Assembly: GCA_035690725.1 (NCBI GenBank)
Contig: DASSKF010000031.1
Span: 1 to 18,495, forward strand
Direction: 5' to 3'
DNA from: DASSKF01 sp035690725
GTDB lineage: Bacteria > Actinomycetota > Actinomycetes > Actinomycetales > Dermatophilaceae
Length of the DNA stretch: 18,495 nt
Position numbers and translations under genes: made by a program. Shown here piece after piece: positions 13,832 to 18,495 of the stretch (its first letter is position 1; each line of letters opens with the position of its first letter). The notes under the pieces were generated by a model. That model was given only the letters and a program-made list of their open reading frames with translations, was not told where the DNA came from and searched no databases.

Positions 13832-14347
13832 GTGCACCTCAGCCCGGCCGTCACGGCGACCATCGCCGTCGTGGCCTGTGCCGTGGCGCTCGTCGCGCTG
13901 CTGCTGGCGGTCACCGCGCACGTGCGGCTGCTCCGGCTGCGCAGCAGCTTCCGGGTGCTGTGGGGCGACGGTCGGACCGACGTGGCCACCCTCGCCGCCC
14001 GACAGCACCAGCGGCTGGGTTCCCTGCGGGGCGAGGTCGATCGGCTCCGGGGACGGGTCGAGTCGGTGGCCGACGACTCCGCGCAGAGCCTGCGCAACGT
14101 GGCCGTGGTCCGCTACGACGCGTTCGGCGACATGGGCGGCCGGCTGTCGTTCTCCGCGGCCGTCCTCGACGACCGCGGCGACGGCCTCGTCATCAGCTCG
14201 ATCCACGGGCGCGGCGAGTCGCGCACCTATGCCAAGGGCGTCGTCGACGGCGCTGCCCCGCCACCGGACGGATCCGCCGGCGGCGTGACCCTGACCCCCG
14301 AGGAGCAGCAGGCGCTCGCCGCCGCCCGCACCGGGAAGGACCTCTGA
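13832..14347 (+). CDS. DUF4446 family protein
   Basis: This 171-residue protein has one N-terminal membrane helix (about 8-27), a basic stretch (VRLLRLRSSFRVLWG), a probable coiled-coil (about 52-85, RQHQRLGSLRGEVDRLRGRVESV) and the conserved DUF4446 core NVAVVRYDAFGDMGGRLSFSAAVLDDRGDGLVISSIHGR (89-127). Its function is unknown; the core is cytosolic if the N-terminus is out. GTG 13832 is chosen because the membrane helix begins there and a -10 box precedes it. The stop overlaps the pheA ATG by one base (TGATG), so the two are translationally coupled. DUF4446 next to pheA and serS is, from memory, a recurrent actinobacterial arrangement. Confidence 0.9.
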   Translation: MHLSPAVTATIAVVACAVALVALLLAVTAHVRLLRLRSSFRVLWGDGRTDVATLAARQHQRLGSLRGEVDRLRGRVESVADDSAQSLRNVAVVRYDAFGDMGGRLSFSAAVLDDRGDGLVISSIHGRGESRTYAKGVVDGAAPPPDGSAGGVTLTPEEQQALAAARTGKDL

Positions 14348-15423
14348 TGACCGACACGCCGCGCATCCGCGGGCGCTACGGCTTCCTGGGGCCGGCCGGC
14401 ACCTTCACCGAGACGGCGCTGCGGGAGCGGCTGTCCACGATGGCCGCAAGCGACCCGGCCGGTGTCGGCGCGGAGGAGCTGGTGCCGTTCGGCTCGGTCG
14501 AGGTGGCGCTCGACGCGGTCCGCGCCGGCGACGTGCGCGCCGCGATGGTGCCCATCGAGAACTCGGTCGAGGGCGGGGTCAGCGCCACCCTCGACGCCCT
14601 CGCCCGGGCCGACCAGCTCTCGATCATCGCCGAGCAGCTGGTGCCCATCACCTTCGTGCTCGCCGCGCCCCCGGGCCCTCCGGGCGGCTCCGGTATGCCG
14701 GTCACGCAGGTCCGCGCGGTCGGCACCCACCCGCACGCCTGGGCGCAGGTCCGCGGCTGGATGGCCGAGAACCTCCCGGACGCGGAGCACATCCGCGTGT
14801 CGTCCACGGCGGCGGCCGCGGCGGCCCTGGGCGACGGGCCGGCGAGCCCGGCCGGCGACGGCGGGCCCGCGGCGGCGCAGACCACGCCCGCGGGGGCGCC
14901 GGGGGCGCCGGAGGACGGCGGGCGCGAGGCCCCGGCATACCAGGCCTGTGTCTGCGCCCCGGTCGCGGCACGGGACCACGGGCTGGAGGTGCTGGCCGAG
15001 GGCATCGAGGACAACCAGGGGGCGGTGACCCGCTTCGTGCTGGTGGCCCGCCGCGGGCGGCTGCCGCAGCCGACCGGCGCGGACAAGACCACGCTGGTGC
15101 TGCACCAGCGGGAGGACCGGCCGGGCGGGCTGCTCGACCTGCTGGAGCAGTTCGCGACCCGGGGGATCAACCTGAGCCGGATCGAGTCCCGGCCGACCGG
15201 TGAGGGACTGGGCTCGTACTGCTTCTCGATCGACTGCGAGGGCCACGTCGCCGACGAGCGGCTCGGGGAGGCCCTGACCGGGCTGCACCGGGTGTGCCGG
15301 CAGGTGGTCTTCCTCGGCTCCTACCCGCGGGCCGACGCCCGGCCGATCCCGGTGCGGGCCGGCACGGCCGACGACGACTTCGTCGCCGCGCGGTACTGGC
15401 TGCGCTCCCTGCGGGGCGGCTGA
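14347..15423 (+). CDS. pheA: prephenate dehydratase with ACT domain
   Basis: This 358-residue cytosolic enzyme converts prephenate to phenylpyruvate in phenylalanine synthesis. The catalytic domain begins with YGFLGPAGTFTETAL (11-25), includes VPIENSVEGGVSATLD (68-83), and reaches the TRF motif (228-230, GAVTRFVLV). The C-terminal ACT domain (about 247-325) carries GINLSRIESRP (273-283), the phenylalanine-binding ESRP region, so feedback inhibition is expected. It is longer than usual (about 310-320 residues) because of a low-complexity Gly/Ala/Pro stretch at about residues 161-196, between STAAAAAAL and AYQACVCAPVAA. This would lie at a surface loop before the second lobe's last strands. The frame is intact through it. 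It is translationally coupled to the DUF4446 gene. Confidence 0.95.
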   Translation: MTDTPRIRGRYGFLGPAGTFTETALRERLSTMAASDPAGVGAEELVPFGSVEVALDAVRAGDVRAAMVPIENSVEGGVSATLDALARADQLSIIAEQLVPITFVLAAPPGPPGGSGMPVTQVRAVGTHPHAWAQVRGWMAENLPDAEHIRVSSTAAAAAALGDGPASPAGDGGPAAAQTTPAGAPGAPEDGGREAPAYQACVCAPVAARDHGLEVLAEGIEDNQGAVTRFVLVARRGRLPQPTGADKTTLVLHQREDRPGGLLDLLEQFATRGINLSRIESRPTGEGLGSYCFSIDCEGHVADERLGEALTGLHRVCRQVVFLGSYPRADARPIPVRAGTADDDFVAARYWLRSLRGG

Positions 15424-15430
15424 GCCCACC

Positions 15431-15459
15431 CTGACACCGGACGGCCCCGCCGTTAGCCT
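15431..15459 (+). promoter_or_regulatory. promoter with -35 CTGACA and -10 TAGCCT
   Basis: CTGACA (15431-15436) and TAGCCT (15454-15459) are spaced by 17 bases, close to consensus. The -10 ends 7 bases before ATG 15467, without a ribosome site: the best-formed leaderless promoter in the window. Confidence 0.65.
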
Positions 15460-15466
15460 GCGGGGC

Positions 15467-16084
15467 ATGCCGTGGCTGGAGGCGCTGGGATGGATCGGCG
15501 CGGTGCTCGCGGTCTACTCGGTGCTGCAGAACCGGCTGCTCTGGTTCCGGGTCGCCCACGTCGTGGCCTGCCTGGTCCTCGTCCTCTACAGCGCCTCGCT
15601 GCACATCTGGCCGATCGTGCTGCTGACGGGGGCGCTGGCCGTGGTGGACCTCTGGTTCGTCGTCCGGCTGCTGCGGGAGCGGCACGACAGCCAGGCGTTC
15701 ACCGTGCTCGAGGTCGGCCCGCTCGACGAGTACCTGCGCCACATCCTGCGGATCCACTCCGTCGACATCGAGCAGTTCCAGCCCGGGTTCGTCTGGGACG
15801 GAGCGGCACCCGGCCACTCGGCATACCTCGTGCTGAGGGACGAGGAGACGGTCGGCGTGGTGCTCGTCCGCGACGCCGGGGAGGGGGTGGCGCAGGTGGA
15901 GCTGGACTACGTCACGCCGCGCTACCGCGACTTCGCGCCGGGGGAGTTCGTCTACCGTCGCAGCGGGCTGTTCCGCTCCCGCGGGTTCCACACGGTGGTG
16001 ACCCCTCCGGGGATGGTCGAGCCGTACTACGACCGGCTCGGGTTCGAGCGCCGCGGGGAGTCCTACGTCATCCCGGTGCGTTGA
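15467..16084 (+). CDS. membrane-anchored protein with GNAT-like C-terminal domain
   Basis: This 205-residue protein has about three N-terminal membrane helices (5-22, 28-46, 49-68; the GWIGAVLAVYSVLQNRLLWFR start resembles YgjV-type inner-membrane proteins) followed by a soluble domain. That domain (about 77-205) has beta strands such as SAYLVLRDEETVGVVLVRD and ends YYDRLGFERRGESYVIPV, the typical last helix and strand of GNAT acetyltransferases. The acetyl-CoA loop (R/QxxGxG/A) is not clearly present, so activity is uncertain. The combination suggests an acetyltransferase-like sensor or enzyme on the inner face of the membrane. It could also be a family of unknown function that only resembles GNAT at its end. 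It is convergent with the PspC gene, 12 bases away. Confidence 0.7.
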   Translation: MPWLEALGWIGAVLAVYSVLQNRLLWFRVAHVVACLVLVLYSASLHIWPIVLLTGALAVVDLWFVVRLLRERHDSQAFTVLEVGPLDEYLRHILRIHSVDIEQFQPGFVWDGAAPGHSAYLVLRDEETVGVVLVRDAGEGVAQVELDYVTPRYRDFAPGEFVYRRSGLFRSRGFHTVVTPPGMVEPYYDRLGFERRGESYVIPVR

Positions 16085-16096
16085 GGGCCGGGCCGC

Positions 16097-16279
16097 TCAG
16101 TCGTTCGGCATCGCGATCCACAGCGCGAGGTAGACCAGCACCTGCGGCCCGGGCAGGAACAGGCTCAGCAGGAAGATCAGCCGCACCATGGTCGGTGAGA
16201 GGTTGAACCGGCGGCCCAGGCCGGCGCACACACCGGCGATCACGCGGCCCTGCCGGGGCCGGGACAGGCTGTGCGACAT
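16097..16279 (-). CDS. PspC domain-containing small membrane protein
   Basis: This 60-residue protein consists almost entirely of a PspC domain: a basic start (MSHSLSRPRQGR), VIAGVCAGLGRRFNLSPTMVRLIF with the conserved GVCAGLG (16-22), and one hydrophobic segment (about 31-56) ending ALWIAMP. PspC proteins take part in phage-shock or envelope-stress responses; this is a minimal version with no sensor or kinase domain. ATG 16279 is set by GGGAGGA with a short spacer on the minus strand; an upstream in-frame ATG would add an acidic stretch without support. It is divergent from the PH-like gene. Confidence 0.88.
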   Translation of the reverse strand: MSHSLSRPRQGRVIAGVCAGLGRRFNLSPTMVRLIFLLSLFLPGPQVLVYLALWIAMPND

Positions 16280-16331
16280 CGGTTCCTCCCGAGGGTCGTC
16301 GGTCGCGTCCGGCTCCATTGTGCGAGATGGG

Positions 16332-16337
16332 TACGGT
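16332..16337 (+). promoter_or_regulatory. -10 box (TACGGT) of a leaderless promoter for the PH-like gene
   Basis: TACGGT ends 6 bases before ATG 16344, and no ribosome site is present. It lies in the 64-base gap shared with the divergent PspC gene. Confidence 0.48.
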
Positions 16338-16343
16338 CGCGGC

Positions 16344-16694
16344 ATGTCGATCGTCGAGGTCCGCGAGGGCGGGCTCACCGTGCGCCTGTCCACGGCGGAG
16401 AAGGTCCTCGCCCTGCACGGGGACGTGCACGTCGCCCGCAGCCAGGTGCTGCGCGCCTTCTCGGTGGACGACCCCTGGCACGTCCTGCGCGGCATCCGTA
16501 TGCCGGGCGCGGGCCTCCCGGGTGTCATCGCCCTGGGCACCTGGCGGTGGTGGGGCCGCGGCACGTCCGGTCGGGACTTCTGCGTGGTGCGGGGTCGCGG
16601 TCCGGGGGTCGTGGTGGACCTGCGCGACCACGACTTCGCCCGGCTGCTGCTCAGTGTCGACACCCCCGGCGAGGTCACCGGCCCCCTGCGGTGA
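16344..16694 (+). CDS. small conserved hypothetical protein, PH-like fold
   Basis: This 116-residue cytosolic protein is unrecognised at the level of a named family. It is beta-rich: VEVREGGLTVRLSTAEKVLALHGDVHVARSQVLRAFSVDDPW, then a GTWRWWGRGTSGRDFCVVRGRGPGVVVDL segment and a final helix (HDFARLLLSVDTP). The pattern of paired strands with a Trp-rich centre and one C-terminal helix resembles bacterial pleckstrin-homology-like domains seen in actinobacterial hypothetical proteins. The start is supported by the TACGGT box 6 bases upstream. No membrane segment is seen. It is convergent with the lipid kinase gene. Confidence 0.7.
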   Translation: MSIVEVREGGLTVRLSTAEKVLALHGDVHVARSQVLRAFSVDDPWHVLRGIRMPGAGLPGVIALGTWRWWGRGTSGRDFCVVRGRGPGVVVDLRDHDFARLLLSVDTPGEVTGPLR

Positions 16695-16743
16695 GGGACG
16701 CGTGCTGACGGGCGCATCCGACGGGTGCTGCCGGTGCTCCTCG

Positions 16744-17898
16744 TCAGCGGGTGGCGCTCGCGCCGAGCACCTCGGGGGGCACGCGCACGGTGAGGGCCCG
16801 GGGCTCGATCTTCGCGGAGATGGCCCGGGCCCGGCCGATCGTGTCGCCGTCGAGCTGGACCTCCTCGGGGCCGTTGGTCCGCACGGCGATCTCCTTGATC
16901 CGGTGGTGGTCGACCCGCTCGTGCCCGCGGGGCCGGCGGGCGATCACCCGCAGCGCCACGGCGACCCAGCCGGGCAGTCCCTCCGGGGAGAGGATCACGC
17001 TGTCCAGCCAGCCGTCGTTGACCTTGGCCTGCGGCAGCAGCACCAGCCCACCGGTCAGCTTGCCGCAGTTGCCGATGAGGATGGTGCGGGCCCTGCGGGT
17101 GAACTCGGGCTTGTCGTCCACCCGCACGCGGGCGGTGAACTGCGCGCCCTTGAGGTGCTTGACGCCGGACACGCCGTAGGCGAGCCAGCCGACGCGGGCC
17201 TTCAGCTGCTCGGGGGCGTCGGCCATGATGTCGGCGTCGAAGCCGACCCCCGCCATGACGAGGAACACGTGCTCCTCGAGACGCTGGTGCTCCCCCGACG
17301 GGTTGACGGTGAGCCGGCCGACGTCGACCCGCAGGTTGGTCCCGCCCATCGCGGCGCGGAGCGCCTTGTCCAGCTCGTCGAACGGCACCCCGAGGTTGCG
17401 GGCGAGCAGGTTGCCGGTGCCCCCGGGCAGCAGGCCCAATGGGGTGCTGCTGCCGACGAGGGCACTCGCCACGGACCGCGTCGTGCCGTCACCCCCGAGG
17501 GAGCACACGAGGTCGACGCCGGCGTCGAGTGCCTGCTTGCCCTGGCCGAAACCGGTGTCCTCCCTGGTGGTCTCGAGCCACAACGGCTCGTCCCAGCCCG
17601 CCTGCGTGAAGACGGTCGTGACGTGCCGTCGGGTCGCCCGGACGTCCTCGAACTTGGTGGGGTTGACGACGACTGCGGCCCGCTTGAGCGGCCGCGCACC
17701 TTCGACGCCCAGGGTCTCGGCACGCTGCTGGTAGGCGCCCGGCGGCCGGGCGCGTGTGCTGCGGCGGCGCTCGCCGGCCTCGTGCGTCGACGTCTTGTCC
17801 GGGGGGTCGCCGGAGAAGACGGCGATGGCGCCCACGGTCAGCAGGATCAGGATCGCGAGCGCGACCATGACGAGGACCCCGGTGGACGTATCGAGCAC
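16744..17898 (-). CDS. membrane-anchored diacylglycerol/lipid kinase family protein
   Basis: This 384-residue protein is a DAGK_cat/NAD kinase-like lipid kinase that would phosphorylate diacylglycerol or a related lipid with ATP. After one N-terminal membrane helix (about 6-28) and a charged linker (31-70), the kinase starts at RAAVVVNPTK (73-82), with the nucleotide-binding GGDGTT (135-140) and the GLLPGGTGNLLARNLG motif (155-170). The C-terminal beta domain carries GVGFDADIM, DGWLDSVIL and EEVQLDGDTIG. Soluble relatives normally begin near the VVVNP strand, so the 70-residue anchored extension is unusual. That extension is clearly related to the adjacent small membrane protein. GTG 17898 follows a TAGCGT -10 box. 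Substrate specificity is not readable. Confidence 0.92.
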   Translation of the reverse strand: MLDTSTGVLVMVALAILILLTVGAIAVFSGDPPDKTSTHEAGERRRSTRARPPGAYQQRAETLGVEGARPLKRAAVVVNPTKFEDVRATRRHVTTVFTQAGWDEPLWLETTREDTGFGQGKQALDAGVDLVCSLGGDGTTRSVASALVGSSTPLGLLPGGTGNLLARNLGVPFDELDKALRAAMGGTNLRVDVGRLTVNPSGEHQRLEEHVFLVMAGVGFDADIMADAPEQLKARVGWLAYGVSGVKHLKGAQFTARVRVDDKPEFTRRARTILIGNCGKLTGGLVLLPQAKVNDGWLDSVILSPEGLPGWVAVALRVIARRPRGHERVDHHRIKEIAVRTNGPEEVQLDGDTIGRARAISAKIEPRALTVRVPPEVLGASATR

Positions 17899-17904
17899 AG
17901 CCCG

Positions 17905-17910
17905 ACGCTA
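17905..17910 (-). promoter_or_regulatory. -10 box (TAGCGT) of a leaderless promoter for the lipid kinase
   Basis: On the minus strand TAGCGT ends 6 bases before GTG 17898, with no ribosome site. This supports the start that includes the membrane anchor. Confidence 0.5.
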
Positions 17911-17968
17911 CCCGACCGGCGGCCCGCTCACTCGTCGACGACGAACTGTGGCGCCGGGCCGCGCGGGA

Positions 17969-18211
17969 TCAGCGGGACCGGGGCTGCTCTGCGCCCAGCG
18001 CGGCCGGCTGCTCCGGCCGCTGCAGCTCACCCGCGGCCTCGGCGCGGGCCCGCTCGCGGGCCTCCCGGGCACGGCGGCGCTCGGCCGCCTCGTAGGTCGA
18101 GGTCTTGGTGGGCGGGTTCGCGCCGAGCGCCAGGACGATGAACAGCGTGAGGCCGATGAGGACCGCGAGCGCGATCATCACGACGACACCGGTGGACGTA
18201 TCGAGCAGCAC
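17969..18211 (-). CDS. small single-pass membrane protein paralogous to the kinase anchor
   Basis: This 80-residue protein has one membrane helix (about 8-29) and a charged, Ala/Arg/Glu-rich tail likely forming a helix. Its first 47 residues align with the N-terminus of the downstream lipid kinase: both have LDTSTGV.VM.ALA.LI.LT followed by PP.KTST.EA.ERRR. The two starts also share 19 identical DNA bases (CCGGTGGACGTATCGAGCA on the + strand). It may be the remnant or source of a duplication that gave the kinase its membrane anchor. Its function is unknown. GTG 18211 follows a TACCGT -10 box; a GGAGG lies too close to the start to serve as a normal ribosome site. Confidence 0.8.
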   Translation of the reverse strand: MLLDTSTGVVVMIALAVLIGLTLFIVLALGANPPTKTSTYEAAERRRAREARERARAEAAGELQRPEQPAALGAEQPRSR

Positions 18212-18219
18212 GCCTCCAG

Positions 18220-18225
18220 ACGGTA
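18220..18225 (-). promoter_or_regulatory. -10 box (TACCGT) for the small membrane protein
   Basis: On the minus strand TACCGT ends 8 bases before GTG 18211, fitting a leaderless or near-leaderless promoter. Confidence 0.45.
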
Positions 18226-18258
18226 CCCGACCGGGGACGGGCGAGGGCAGGGCGTCGA

Positions 18259-18264
18259 TAGGCT
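18259..18264 (+). promoter_or_regulatory. -10 box (TAGGCT) of a leaderless promoter for serS
   Basis: TAGGCT ends 7 bases before GTG 18272 and no ribosome site is present. It shares the 60-base divergent gap with the small membrane protein; no T-box or other leader structure fits in this space. Confidence 0.5.
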
Positions 18265-18271
18265 CGGGTGC

Positions 18272-18495
18272 GTGATCGACATACGGACCCTGCGCGAGGA
18301 CCCCGAGCGGGCCCGCGCGTCGCAGCGCGCACGTGGTGAGGACGAGGGGATCGTCGACGCGGTCCTGGCCGCGGACGAGCGGCGTCGGTCCGCGCTGTCG
18401 GAGTTCGAGCGGTTGCGGGCGGAGCAGAAGTCCGTCAGCCGGAGCGTCGGGCAGGCGATGGGCGCGCTGAACAAGGCGCGCAAGTCCGGCGCCTC
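18272..18495 (+). CDS. serS: serine--tRNA ligase, N-terminal part (runs off the window)
   Basis: The last 224 bases encode the first 74 residues of seryl-tRNA synthetase, which charges tRNA-Ser with serine. The start MIDIRTLREDPERARASQRARGEDEGIVDAVLAADERRRSALSEFERLRAEQKSVSRSVG is characteristic of the N-terminal antiparallel coiled-coil arm that grips the long variable arm of tRNA-Ser. The catalytic class II domain lies outside the window. GTG 18272 is supported by the TAGGCT box 7 bases upstream and by the usual M-I-D-I/L-R start of the family. The reading frame remains open to the edge. Confidence 0.95.
   Translation, partial: MIDIRTLREDPERARASQRARGEDEGIVDAVLAADERRRSALSEFERLRAEQKSVSRSVGQAMGALNKARKSGA

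Noticed and set aside
16318..18141. Long plus-strand frame opposite the lipid kinase
   Set aside because: No family motif; it mirrors the kinase on the other strand, where GGDGT and GGTGN motifs are clear.

Overview
The window is very G+C-rich DNA with tightly packed genes, many GTG starts and TANNNT -10 boxes placed directly in front of start codons. Gene content and order (serS, pheA, DUF4446, DUF5926, GDPD, anti-sigma-like ATPase, MurE-like ligase) point to an actinobacterial chromosome, probably Micrococcales and perhaps Intrasporangiaceae. The phylum is well supported; the family is inferred. No rRNA, tRNA, CRISPR array, transposase or phage gene is visible.

Layout. 1-3069: the tail of an upstream gene, a YajO-like aldo/keto reductase, a secreted ScyD/ScyE-type beta-propeller protein and a flavin-reductase-like protein, then a C-rich tract. 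3070-6366: an APH-fold phosphotransferase on the minus strand, divergent from a thioredoxin / CsoR-family regulator pair that sits behind a perfect inverted-repeat operator, followed by a MurE-like Mur ligase with non-canonical specificity motifs. 6446-9855: a 3-hydroxyisobutyryl-CoA hydrolase-like protein (minus), divergent from GDPD, a stand-alone HATPase and a DUF5926 protein. 9882-13713: a family 2 glycosyltransferase whose 3' end overlaps a convergent, large multi-pass membrane protein with a phosphatase-like outer domain, then a GDT1/UPF0016 cation transporter. 13832-16084: DUF4446, prephenate dehydratase with an unusual low-complexity insert, and a membrane-anchored GNAT-like protein. 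16097-18495: a PspC protein, a small PH-like protein, a membrane-anchored diacylglycerol/lipid kinase, a small paralogous membrane protein, and the first 74 codons of serS.

Most genes are housekeeping or envelope functions: peptidoglycan precursor and lipid metabolism, sugar transfer, cation transport, phenylalanine synthesis and tRNA charging. The clearest regulatory unit is operator - thioredoxin - CsoR-like repressor, where loss of the copper-ligand His suggests sulfur or thiol sensing.

The most unusual features are two copies of a palindromic repeat inserted within the coding sequence of the large membrane protein, read in two different frames yet both open; a hexamer (GTATGC/GCATAC) that accounts for about half of all TAT/ATA sites in the window; the orphan-looking MurE paralogue; and the duplicated membrane anchor shared by the lipid kinase and its small neighbour.
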